DNA of 50,534 nucleotides, from contig QCHY01000011.1 of assembly GCA_003216975.1 (NCBI GenBank), positions 1 through 50,534 on the forward strand. Direction: 5' to 3'. The first letter of the stretch is position 1. Each line of letters starts with the position of its first letter. This DNA is from Prochlorococcus sp. AG-402-I20 (GTDB lineage: Bacteria; Cyanobacteriota; Cyanobacteriia; PCC-6307; Cyanobiaceae). The notes beneath the pieces were generated by a model. It was not told the origin of the DNA. It did not search any database and was given only the letters and a program-made list of their open reading frames with translations. Shown here piece after piece: positions 28,468-35,607 of the stretch. The position numbers and the translations under genes are program-made.

Positions 28468-29837
28468 TTGTCAAACTCTCTACTCATTTCTGCTTCATCA
28501 AGATTTCTACCGATAAAGACGAGTTGGTTGCGGCGAGGTTCATTGCCCCACTCTTTATCAGGTTGGGCGGTGAAGAGCATATGTACTCCTTGAAAAACTA
28601 TTCGCCGTGACTCCCCTTCATAGCTAATGAATCCTTTCGTACGGAATATGTCCACCCCTTTTTCTGATAGGAGCCTGCTTAACCACCTATTCAGTTTCTC
28701 TGGATCTACATCCCCTATTCGCTCGATAGCAATGGAGCTCACTTCGTCATCATGTTCATGCTCTGCTACCCAAACTCTTTCAGCTATTGGAGAAATCACT
28801 GAAATGCTCTGATCACTATTATTATCTTCAGTAGTTGAGGTTTTTACTTTAGTTATTTTTAAACTGAATTCCTCTGCTGTATGTTGAGTGAATAAACCTA
28901 TATCCCTTGCCTTGTTAACGTCTATAAGGAAGGACTTAGTACCTACAGATTGAAGTTGAAGGCTAACATGCTTCCCCACGGGGACTATGTCGCCTGGCTC
29001 CAAAGGTTGTTCTTTTTCAGCATATAGTCTTACGCATGATTCAGCACCTGAGTTTAAAGATATCTCATCCTTGCCTTGGTCTAATAACAGGACGAGAGAC
29101 ATTGTGGGGTCTGGACCTTCTTCGAGCGTTAGTTCATAGCGACCTTCTTCAAGTGAAAACACACCTGTCCACTCAAATGGGTATTCTGGTTCAAGGAAAG
29201 TTGGACGACGCTGAAGTACTTGATCTAGATCAAAAGCACTTAGATTTAGCACAGTATCAATTGAGACGTCTGCTTGTTTACTGCGTATGACACGAGCCAT
29301 ACGATTCATATCTCGTAGACGTGACTCTAAGTTGTCGAGGGATTCATCTGAAACTAGATCGGTTTTATTTAGAACAAGGACGTCAGCAAAGGCAACTTGC
29401 TCCGAACTCTCATCACTTCGACCAAGTTGTTGCCCTATATGGGCTGCATCAACAAGTGTGACTATGCCATCAAGTGAAAACTCCTCACGGATTTCATCGT
29501 CCATAAAGAATGTCTGAGCAACAGGACCAGGATCAGCAAGGCCAGTAGTTTCAACTAATACATAGTCAAATTTGTCTCGCCTCTTCATGAGGTTTCCAAG
29601 TACACGAATAAGATCACCCCGAACGGTGCAGCAGATGCAGCCATTCGACATCTCGAAGACTTCTTCATCAGCATTGATTACTAATCCCTGATCAATGCCA
29701 ACTTCACCATATTCATTCTCAATAACAGCTATTTTTTTACCATGCTCTTCGCTCAGGATTCGATTGAGTAGTGTTGTTTTGCCAGATCCTAGGAAACCAG
29801 TAAGTATTGTAACCGGTACTTTTTGTTTGGTACTCAT
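28455..29837 (-). CDS. COG0523 (CobW/Zng1-type) GTPase with inserted module
   Basis: A 460-residue G3E-family metallochaperone GTPase. Walker A is GFLGSGKTT (14-22), the metal-binding CxCC is NGCICC (65-70), the base motif is NKTD (157-160), and a CobW C-terminal domain spans about 365-455. Between them, about residues 221-330, lies an unusual module (FEWTGVFSLEEG ... DPTMSLVLL ... FTQHTAEEF). It closely resembles an insertion in the ZnuA of the same operon. A small His/Asp linker, AEHEHDDE, follows. Position after znuA and near a Fur-type regulator points to zinc delivery under starvation. It overlaps the WD40 gene. Confidence 0.9.
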   Translation of the reverse strand: MSTKQKVPVTILTGFLGSGKTTLLNRILSEEHGKKIAVIENEYGEVGIDQGLVINADEEVFEMSNGCICCTVRGDLIRVLGNLMKRRDKFDYVLVETTGLADPGPVAQTFFMDDEIREEFSLDGIVTLVDAAHIGQQLGRSDESSEQVAFADVLVLNKTDLVSDESLDNLESRLRDMNRMARVIRSKQADVSIDTVLNLSAFDLDQVLQRRPTFLEPEYPFEWTGVFSLEEGRYELTLEEGPDPTMSLVLLLDQGKDEISLNSGAESCVRLYAEKEQPLEPGDIVPVGKHVSLQLQSVGTKSFLIDVNKARDIGLFTQHTAEEFSLKITKVKTSTTEDNNSDQSISVISPIAERVWVAEHEHDDEVSSIAIERIGDVDPEKLNRWLSRLLSEKGVDIFRTKGFISYEGESRRIVFQGVHMLFTAQPDKEWGNEPRRNQLVFIGRNLDEAEMSREFDKCLV

Positions 29838-29846
29838 TTTATTTAA

Positions 29847-30164
29847 TTAACGATTTGAACAATGTGAGTTTTCAAGAGAAATATTAGTTAGCCAATTTTC
29901 TTGGATACCCAATAATTCAAGTGATTTTGACTCAAAGTCATCAAGTTCGTGATAATTGTAAGGGACTTTTACTCTTAATGTATATTCCCCATTCTCTTTT
30001 TTAAGCGAATGATTTGAAAATTGAAGTTCTTTTAGATTGGAATCGAAATCAGTTGAGATAATAAGTTTTAGGATCTTATCTTGCTCCCATGGTTGTTTAT
30101 CCATGAAAGCCGCTTGGTCTTCCCAATGTTGTTTGTAAGCTTTATATCCTTTGGTTGGAAACAT
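29847..30164 (-). CDS. Unknown protein (105 aa) in the zinc operon
   Basis: 105 residues, no signal peptide or membrane segment, rich in Trp, Tyr and acidic residues (KQHWEDQAAFMDKQPWEQDK near the N-terminus; TLRVKVPYNYHELDDFE near the middle), ending in HCSNR. No family recognised. It lies 56 bases after znuA and nine bases before the GTPase, so it belongs to the zinc operon. A perfect 15-bp inverted repeat lies directly before its start codon. Confidence 0.65.
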   Translation of the reverse strand: MFPTKGYKAYKQHWEDQAAFMDKQPWEQDKILKLIISTDFDSNLKELQFSNHSLKKENGEYTLRVKVPYNYHELDDFESKSLELLGIQENWLTNISLENSHCSNR

Positions 30165-30166
30165 GT

Positions 30167-30213
30167 AGTTTCAATAATGTCTTCCTTGTTTCAAGTTAGA
30201 CATTATTGAAACT
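30167..30213 (-). repeat. Perfect 15-bp inverted repeat before the 105-aa gene
   Basis: AGTTTCAATAATGTC (30167-30181) and GACATTATTGAAACT (30199-30213) pair without mismatch across a 17-base spacer, between the znuA stop and the next gene's ATG two bases beyond the repeat. As RNA it would form a strong hairpin reaching the start codon, with no T-tract after it. As DNA it is a symmetric pair of AATAATG half-sites. It could be an mRNA-processing or translational control element, or an internal operator. Confidence 0.6.
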
Positions 30214-30220
30214 TTGAATG

Positions 30221-31747
30221 TTAAGGGTTGATTAAATCATTCCATTTACCCTCAAGCTTATCCCCCTCTTTCTCATCACATTCTCCACCAAGCGAATCAA
30301 CAATTGTACATGTATTGTGTACTGCTACTGAAACAGTATTCCCTTCTAGCATTAAACCATCAACAAAGATTTGATTTCTTGCAATAGGGGTGGAAGTTTG
30401 TCTGCTCAAGTTTTTTAATAGCTTGGAAGGAGGCTTTTGCTCAGCGAATAAGACGTTCACGTTTTTTTCCTTGAGCTCAGCTATTACCGTAGAAATAGTC
30501 TCTGGTCTAAGACTAGAAGAATCACCAAGGAAATCTAATAGACTCAAAGTCTTCAAGCCAAATGCATCTCCGTAATATTCCATCGCTTTGTGTTTAGAAA
30601 CGATTGTCCTTCGATCAGTAGGAATTGTAGCAACTTGTTTTTGAGTCCATAAGTCGAGATCTTCCAAAATAGAATTAACGGCTTGAGTTCTTTCTTTTAA
30701 AACTTTTTTTGTTTCTCTGTCAAAGAAGGAAATTTTCTTATTGATATTTTTAGAAATGACATTTCCCATCTTGATGATGTTATGAGGGTCATGCCAGATA
30801 TGAGGATCTAGCCCACCATGGTCATGGTGATGATGATGATCACCTTCATCTGGGACTTGAGCTATAGGTTCAACATCGTCGCCTGAAACATCCTTAAAGA
30901 AATGTTCGTCGGCTTCAAACTCAAAAGGCATATGCTCAGTAAAGAATGAATATTTTCCAGCTTTTTTGATTTCTACAGTAAAGGTTGTGATGTCTTTCTT
31001 CTCATTGAATGAAAGAAAATATGCTTTTTCCTGCGCAACGAGTTTGTCATTATTGCGTTTGGTTTCTGAATCCTTAGATCCTAATAATTCTTTAGCAAGC
31101 TCTTCTGATGCTTCAATATCACCAGAATTGAGAATAACCATTTTCATTGCAGGATCAGCATAGTCTCCATCGACTTTGGCAAAAGACCATTTGTATGTTC
31201 CTGCTGAAAGATCAAAAACACCAGCCCATTCAAAAGCTCCTTCTCCATGGCTATCACCATGATCACCATGATCATCGTGGTCATCATGATCGTCATGTTT
31301 AGCAGCTGAATGATCATCGTGGTCATCATCCTTCGCTGCTGAATGATCATCGTGGTCGTCATGATGATCGTCTATTTCTATTGCACTTACACCAACGACA
31401 ACAGTTAAGGGATTATCTAACCATTTTTTAATTGCAGGGGTCATCTCTGAACCAAGCGTAAATACTTGATTCGCACTTTTTAGTGTTTGAGCTTGCCTTG
31501 GAGTGATCTTGACATCATGAACATCTTGTTTTCTATCAATTAAGCAGGTTACGGGAGTAGAGGGTGGTGCAATTGCAGAAACGACATCGCAGACTAATGG
31601 CTCTACAGCAACAATTGATTTTGAATTTGCCTGTACGCTCTGATGAATTCCCGAAAATAAAAATGCTCCAGCAAGAAAAGAGTTCTTGAGGACTGTTTTA
31701 TTAAATATTGATTTGCTCTTGATGCGTTGATTGAACAATTTCGACAT
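30221..31747 (-). CDS. znuA: Zinc ABC transporter receptor ZnuA with inserted module and His-rich loops
   Basis: A 508-residue periplasmic zinc-binding protein, against about 300-330 for typical ZnuA. Residues 1-40 are a signal peptide ending SVQA. ZnuA ligands appear as His77 (DVHDVKITPRQ), His316 (DPHIWHDP), His386 (SKHKAMEYYGDAFG) and Asp463 (IFVDGLMLEGN). The extra length is at residues about 127-310. It comprises a His/Asp loop with imperfect DDHSAAK repeats (127-168), a module (FEWAGVF 172-178 to FFTEHMPFEF 268-277) shared with the GTPase two genes downstream, and a second loop HHHHHDH (304-310). First gene of a four-gene operon, divergent from znuC. Confidence 0.9.
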   Translation of the reverse strand: MSKLFNQRIKSKSIFNKTVLKNSFLAGAFLFSGIHQSVQANSKSIVAVEPLVCDVVSAIAPPSTPVTCLIDRKQDVHDVKITPRQAQTLKSANQVFTLGSEMTPAIKKWLDNPLTVVVGVSAIEIDDHHDDHDDHSAAKDDDHDDHSAAKHDDHDDHDDHGDHGDSHGEGAFEWAGVFDLSAGTYKWSFAKVDGDYADPAMKMVILNSGDIEASEELAKELLGSKDSETKRNNDKLVAQEKAYFLSFNEKKDITTFTVEIKKAGKYSFFTEHMPFEFEADEHFFKDVSGDDVEPIAQVPDEGDHHHHHDHGGLDPHIWHDPHNIIKMGNVISKNINKKISFFDRETKKVLKERTQAVNSILEDLDLWTQKQVATIPTDRRTIVSKHKAMEYYGDAFGLKTLSLLDFLGDSSSLRPETISTVIAELKEKNVNVLFAEQKPPSKLLKNLSRQTSTPIARNQIFVDGLMLEGNTVSVAVHNTCTIVDSLGGECDEKEGDKLEGKWNDLINP

Positions 31748-31773
31748 TTAATCAGAAATCAATGTATCTAAAA

Positions 31774-31788
31774 CGATAATCATTTCCA
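31774..31788. promoter_or_regulatory. Candidate Zur box between znuA and znuC
   Basis: CGATAATCATTTCCA resembles the 7-1-7 Fur/Zur palindrome TGATAATNATTATCA: the left half matches in GATAAT and the right half differs at two positions. It sits in the 90-base divergent spacer. It overlaps a plausible -35 for znuC (TTTCCA, then TATATT 15 bases on) and lies between -35 and -10-like sequences for znuA, so one repressor could shut both directions. Confidence 0.55.
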
Positions 31789-31837
31789 TTTAAGATTGGC
31801 AAGTATATTATGTTCTTGTCAGCAAATCCTTTGATTG

Positions 31838-32533
31838 ATGTCTAGTTTGATTGCTGAAAATGTGACATATTCCTATTCCAGTAATATCAAGCCTGCTTTA
31901 AGTAAGGTTTCTCTTAAGCTTGAGCCAGGTACTTTGACTGCTCTTGTTGGTCCGAATGGCGCTGGTAAGTCAACATTATTAAGCTTGCTGCAAGGGAGTA
32001 GCACTCCGGATCAAGGAGAAATTACTGTTGACGGAAAACCATTGAGAAATAATCGATCTCAAGTGGCTTTAATGCCTCAGAGGGGAAAGCTGAATTGGAA
32101 TTTTCCAATTACTGTTGAAGGATTAGTCTCTTTAGGTCGAGTAAATCATTCCAAATCGACATGTTGTGAATTAGAAGCTGCCCTTCAACGTGTTGGAATA
32201 TCTCATTTAGCAAAAAGGAGACTGGATGCTTTGTCTGGTGGACAGCAACAAAGAGCATTACTTGCAAAAACATTAATGAATCCAGCCAAAATTTTTCTTC
32301 TTGATGAACCTTGCTCCGCCTTTGATCCTCCCGCTAAAGAAGATTTCATCTTAATCATTCGTCAGCTAGCCGATTCGGGATTCACTGTTTTTGTTAGTAG
32401 TCATGACTGGGGAACATCTTTAAATGCCTATGACAAGGTTGTTGCTTTAGATAAAATTATTTTGGCTTCTGGCAGCCCTCAGGAAGTTCAAGAAAAACTA
32501 AGTTCAATTAATTATTTGAGGTGGAAGTTATAG
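31838..32533 (+). CDS. znuC: Zinc ABC transporter ATP-binding protein ZnuC
   Basis: ZnuC-type ATPase, 231 residues from ATG 31838 (a TTG one codon upstream is also in frame). Walker A GPNGAGKST, signature LSGGQQQRALLAKTL, Walker B IFLLDEPCSAFDPP and switch VSSHDWGT are intact. It powers zinc import with ZnuA and ZnuB. The znuB gene is not adjacent: a regulator on the opposite strand separates them, so znuB must be reached by read-through or its own promoter. Confidence 0.93.
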   Translation: MSSLIAENVTYSYSSNIKPALSKVSLKLEPGTLTALVGPNGAGKSTLLSLLQGSSTPDQGEITVDGKPLRNNRSQVALMPQRGKLNWNFPITVEGLVSLGRVNHSKSTCCELEAALQRVGISHLAKRRLDALSGGQQQRALLAKTLMNPAKIFLLDEPCSAFDPPAKEDFILIIRQLADSGFTVFVSSHDWGTSLNAYDKVVALDKIILASGSPQEVQEKLSSINYLRWKL

Positions 32534-32556
32534 GTTTGATTCATATTCAAATAATC

Positions 32557-32997
32557 TTATCCAGCATTAAGTTGCTGAGAACAATTTTGGCAGAGACCAA
32601 AGTACTCAAGTGTATGAAACAAAAGCTCAAATTTTTTAGAAGTGTTTTCCGACAGATTCATCATTTTGACCGGACATCCCTTCAAGCGTGTGGTTTCTCC
32701 ACAACTTACGCAAGTTAAATGATGAATATCTCTTTCAACTGGCGCATAAAGAACCTCACCATTGGGAAGATGTCTGGAGCGAATCAAACCTTGCTTTACT
32801 AGTACTTGCAGGTTTCGATAGACCGTGGTCAGTCCCATTGCCTTTTCACCACTATGAAGTTGCCTATGCAGTTCTTGCCCACTCAATTCATCAGTACATT
32901 TCTTGAGCTCATTAAGCAGTTGCTGTTGACGTTTAGTGATTTCAGGCTTGCTTTTACTCATTAGCAAGATCTTAACTTGATCTCTATTACTGACCAT
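32557..32997 (-). CDS. zur: Fur-family regulator, probable Zur
   Basis: A 146-residue Fur-family repressor. It has a winged helix with TTVYRNLQVLVKQGLI (57-72), the HHLTCVSCG metal site (92-100) and the second structural zinc pair CQNC (136-139). Placement inside the zinc transporter cluster makes Zur the likely type rather than Fur. ATG 32997 gives 146 residues; ATG 32961 (MSKSKPEITKRQ) is a good alternative. It is antisense to the znuC-znuB direction, converging on znuC with 23 bases between stops, and its start is only 17 bases from the znuB start. Confidence 0.85.
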   Translation of the reverse strand: MVSNRDQVKILLMSKSKPEITKRQQQLLNELKKCTDELSGQELHRQLHSGEKAMGLTTVYRNLQVLVKQGLIRSRHLPNGEVLYAPVERDIHHLTCVSCGETTRLKGCPVKMMNLSENTSKKFELLFHTLEYFGLCQNCSQQLNAG

Positions 32998-33014
32998 ACT
33001 GAATCATTGGCTTA

Positions 33015-33800
33015 ATGTCTTTTTTCAATACAAATTGGTGGATAATTCCTCTTCTGGTAACTTCCTTTTCAGGAATACTTTGCCCTGCCATGGGAACTGT
33101 ATTGATCACTCATAAAAGGCTTCTTCAAGTTAATTTAATTTCACATTGTGTGTTGCCAGGTCTTGCTTTGGCTATGGCGCTTGGTTTGGACCCTTCTATT
33201 GGAGGAGTCGTCAGTGGCTTGGTAGGAGCTATTGCAGCAGAAAGCTTGACAAATAAAAAAAATCAAAATTATGAAGCGGTTATGAATACAATTCTTGCTG
33301 GTTCTATGGGACTCGGTGTTTTGCTTATACCTCTATTAGGAATCAGGATTGATTTGGAGGCTGTTTTATTTGGAGATTTATTAACTGCAAATCTGAGTGA
33401 TCTGCTAAGAACTTTGATCGCTTTCTCGGTATTTCTTTGCTTGATGCTTTTTGGTTACGACAAGCTTGTTCATATTGGCCTAGACCCAGAAGGAGCTGCT
33501 TCAAGTGGAGTTAATGTATCTTTTTTAAATTTGGCTCTTGGTTTTACTACGGCACTTGTCATTGTGAGCTCAATGTCTGCAGTGGGCGTCATTCTTGTAA
33601 TTGCTTTACTTTCAACTCCAACTTTGTTGGGGTTACAGAAAGCAAGATCTTTATGGATTGCGATGGCTAGATCCTCCATATTTGGATTAATTTTATCGCT
33701 TATAGGTTTTTCGCTGGCTATGATTTTGAATTTGCCTCCTGGACCTTTGATTAGTGTTTTTTGTGTGATTTCATTGATCTTGCTCCCAATGAATAAGTAG
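33015..33800 (+). CDS. znuB: Zinc ABC transporter permease ZnuB
   Basis: ABC-3 family inner-membrane permease, 261 residues, about seven to eight helices. It contains CPAMGTVLITHKRLLQVNLISHCVLPGLALA, the hallmark first segment (in part), and SAVGVILVIALLSTPTLLGL near residue 190. It imports Zn2+ passed on by ZnuA. ATG start 17 bases from the zur start on the opposite strand. Confidence 0.93.
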   Translation: MSFFNTNWWIIPLLVTSFSGILCPAMGTVLITHKRLLQVNLISHCVLPGLALAMALGLDPSIGGVVSGLVGAIAAESLTNKKNQNYEAVMNTILAGSMGLGVLLIPLLGIRIDLEAVLFGDLLTANLSDLLRTLIAFSVFLCLMLFGYDKLVHIGLDPEGAASSGVNVSFLNLALGFTTALVIVSSMSAVGVILVIALLSTPTLLGLQKARSLWIAMARSSIFGLILSLIGFSLAMILNLPPGPLISVFCVISLILLPMNK

Positions 33801-33893
33801 ATTTAATTCAAAAATTTCATTTGATTTTGTTCGTTTTTTTAAGAGACTATAAAAAGATGGAATTTCATCAAGATATCTGAAAATAATAACGGT

Positions 33894-33921
33894 TTGATTT
33901 TATTTTGAATAAAGTTATATA
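33894..33921 (+). promoter_or_regulatory. Candidate sigma-70 promoter
   Basis: TTGATT (33894-33899), a 16-base spacer, TATATA (33916-33921), 40 bases before the ATG of the ribbon-helix-helix protein gene. Reasonable match, no other support. Confidence 0.4.
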
Positions 33922-33961
33922 AAGATGATTTCTAATTCGTCCTTTATTGATAGCCTCAATC

Positions 33962-34579
33962 ATGAAGAGAACGCAACTCAATGTAAGTATTGACCCAAAA
34001 CTTTTAGAGAAGATTAAAGAGAGTGCAAGGATTTCGGGAAAATCATTAGTTGCTTATGTCTCTGATTGTTTTGTTAATCAAATAGAGAACCTTCCTGTTA
34101 AATCGATCGAATCTCGATTCGAAGTAATAGAGCAAAGACTTCAATCAATAGAGAAGAAACTTGACTTTCCTGTTTATGAAAGTCAACGTACACAATCTTT
34201 CACACCTCATGAATTAGAGAATTTTAATGAATTCATCAAAGCTGTTTTTAGAAAAGAGTTAAAAAGAAAGGGATATAGATCAATGAAAGAGGCATGGAAT
34301 GATTTTATAAACCATCTAAATTGTTTTGAACAATGGGATGAGACATGTTCTTTTAGGCTAAAAGAGTCTCTTTTTATTGAACATGCTGATCCTCTAACAA
34401 GCGAAGAAATTAATCACCTTAAAGAAGGAGAAGTATGTCCTCAACCAATTAGAACAGGGATAATTAATTGGATAAATAATTCGAATAGAGGAGAGTGTTG
34501 TTGTTCCGATAAAGAGTTCCCTTCACAGGAACAAATTTGCGAAAAGGGTTCAATGTTAGTTGAAGATATATATTCTTAG
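33962..34579 (+). CDS. Ribbon-helix-helix-type protein (205 aa)
   Basis: The N-terminus, MKRTQLNVSIDPKLLEKIKE, then SGKSLVAYVSDCFVNQI, has the beta-strand plus two-helix pattern of a ribbon-helix-helix DNA-binding domain (residues about 3-40). A short coiled coil follows (FEVIEQRLQSIEKKLDF, about 55-75). The remaining 130 residues are charged, with Cys-rich GECCCSD near residue 180. I do not recognise that part. ATG 33962 preferred over 33947. A DNA-binding regulator is likely; its targets are unknown, with the neighbouring metal-related genes as candidates. Confidence 0.55.
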   Translation: MKRTQLNVSIDPKLLEKIKESARISGKSLVAYVSDCFVNQIENLPVKSIESRFEVIEQRLQSIEKKLDFPVYESQRTQSFTPHELENFNEFIKAVFRKELKRKGYRSMKEAWNDFINHLNCFEQWDETCSFRLKESLFIEHADPLTSEEINHLKEGEVCPQPIRTGIINWINNSNRGECCCSDKEFPSQEQICEKGSMLVEDIYS

Positions 34580-34712
34580 ACCAATTAAGATCAATTTTTG
34601 AAAGTTAATTAAATCCTAATTTGTTACAAAACAGGGGGATGAATTGAACCTTTTGTAAATATATTCCCAAGAATTTTATCTCACAACTTTAAAATTCTTA
34701 ATTACTTCAATA

Positions 34713-35156
34713 TTAGTTAGGGTTGATATGGATTGCACAAGGCATCCATAATGCACCCATCTTATGGACACCATTGCATCCGATCTTTTTGGCTTCGATC
34801 TCTGCCTGAGCTTTAGTTGGATATGCATATATATTTTTTGAAGAAGGAGAATGTGAACGATTGATTGACTCGTGAATAGCATTATTTTCCGGACTCCACA
34901 CCTTTAGACCCATAGTTGTTATTCCTGCAGAAAATATTCCCATTCCTACTATTGAGGCATTAACGACTCCCATAGCTACTACGCCTATAGAAACGACACC
35001 CATGGGAACAATCCCAATGGTAACAATTCCCATGGGAACAATTCCAATGGATATAAATCCGAGTGGTGCTATCCCAAATGCAATTTTTTTTGGTTTACTT
35101 CCGCAATGAGAAGGACTTACGGAATTGTTCTGATCGGTACTATTTGAATTTGTCAT
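34713..35156 (-). CDS. Gly-pentamer repeat protein with C-terminal DUF3721 domain
   Basis: A 147-residue protein. Residues 28-86 form about 12 five-residue repeats with Gly every fifth position (e.g. GIVPMGIVTIGIVPMG), hydrophobic on most faces. The C-terminal 35 residues (YPTKAQAEIEAKKIGCNGVH, then KMGALWMPC) are a DUF3721 domain, like that of the neighbouring lipoprotein. No signal peptide is seen, so the repeats may themselves be membrane-associated or a beta-helix. Function unknown; Met, Cys and His in the domain suggest metal or thiol chemistry. Likely cotranscribed with the lipoprotein, 12 bases upstream. Confidence 0.65.
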   Translation of the reverse strand: MTNSNSTDQNNSVSPSHCGSKPKKIAFGIAPLGFISIGIVPMGIVTIGIVPMGVVSIGVVAMGVVNASIVGMGIFSAGITTMGLKVWSPENNAIHESINRSHSPSSKNIYAYPTKAQAEIEAKKIGCNGVHKMGALWMPCAIHINPN

Positions 35157-35168
35157 TATCTAACAATA

Positions 35169-35408
35169 TTAGTGATGATGGTGATGCCCATCATGAGATT
35201 CATGGTCTGTATGACTTTTGCAAGGCATCCATTTATCTCCCATCTTATGAGCTCCAGTGCAATTGAAATTTTTTGCTGCTTTTTCAGCTTCTGCTTTCGT
35301 TTCAAAAAGTGCAGGAGTTCCGTTTGTTTGGGAATTACCTGAGCATCCCATCAGTGAAAACGACATAGAAATAATGATGGCGGTGAAAATAGGCTTGAGA
35401 TTGTTCAT
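35169..35408 (-). CDS. DUF3721 lipoprotein with His-rich tail
   Basis: A 79-residue lipoprotein: signal peptide with lipobox SLMGC (Cys21), then a DUF3721 domain (LFETKAEAEKAAKNFNC, TGAHKMGDKWMPC), ending in a His-rich tail (SHDGHHHHH) typical of metal binding. I chose ATG 35408; the open frame continues to 35504 but without a signal-like start. It is divergent from the His/Met-rich porin. Envelope metal binding is inferred from composition. Confidence 0.7.
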   Translation of the reverse strand: MNNLKPIFTAIIISMSFSLMGCSGNSQTNGTPALFETKAEAEKAAKNFNCTGAHKMGDKWMPCKSHTDHESHDGHHHHH

Positions 35409-35411
35409 CTT

Positions 35412-35436
35412 TCTAGGTTTATCTAGTTCGTCTAGT
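35412..35436 (-). promoter_or_regulatory. ACTAG-type repeats upstream of the DUF3721 lipoprotein
   Basis: Read on the minus strand, ACTAGACGA, ACTAGATAA and ACCTAGA lie in tandem with a nine-base period, ending four bases before the lipoprotein ATG. The same ACTAG-N4-ACTAG spacing occurs in the palindrome at the divergent porin promoter. A shared operator is inferred. Confidence 0.4.
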
Positions 35437-35547
35437 TTTAGATTAATTAAATAGAGAACGTTGTCAGTAAAAGACCTTGAATATTTGTAGCAAAACGCAC
35501 ACAATCAATGTAGCGAAAGGCACATATGTTATCGCTTGCGCATGTTT

Positions 35548-35576
35548 TTGAGGTTATGTTTTAATCCATGTATAGT
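35548..35576 (+). promoter_or_regulatory. Sigma-70-like promoter of the porin gene
   Basis: TTGAGG (35548-35553), an ideal 17-base spacer, TATAGT (35571-35576). The expected start of transcription, about seven bases on, falls inside the palindrome that follows, giving a leader of about 25 bases. This is the best promoter match I see in the window. Confidence 0.6.
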
Positions 35577-35578
35577 TT

Positions 35579-35595
35579 TACTAGTTTAACTAGTA
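35579..35595. promoter_or_regulatory. Perfect 8-1-8 palindrome, candidate repressor operator
   Basis: TACTAGTTTAACTAGTA is a perfect inverted repeat, eight bases each side of one central base. It lies two bases after the -10 box and 12 bases before the porin ATG, a classic repressor position over the transcription start. The 8-1-8 layout resembles Fur-family sites in geometry but not in sequence. Confidence 0.55.
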
Positions 35596-35607
35596 TCTGT
35601 GAGACCT

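Noticed and set aside
34639-34650. GAATTGAACC matching the T-arm of the tRNA-Thr at 38497, as a possible attachment-site remnant bounding an island
   Set aside because: Only ten bases match and the T-arm is a generic sequence; no longer repeat of the tRNA 3' end was found by eye.
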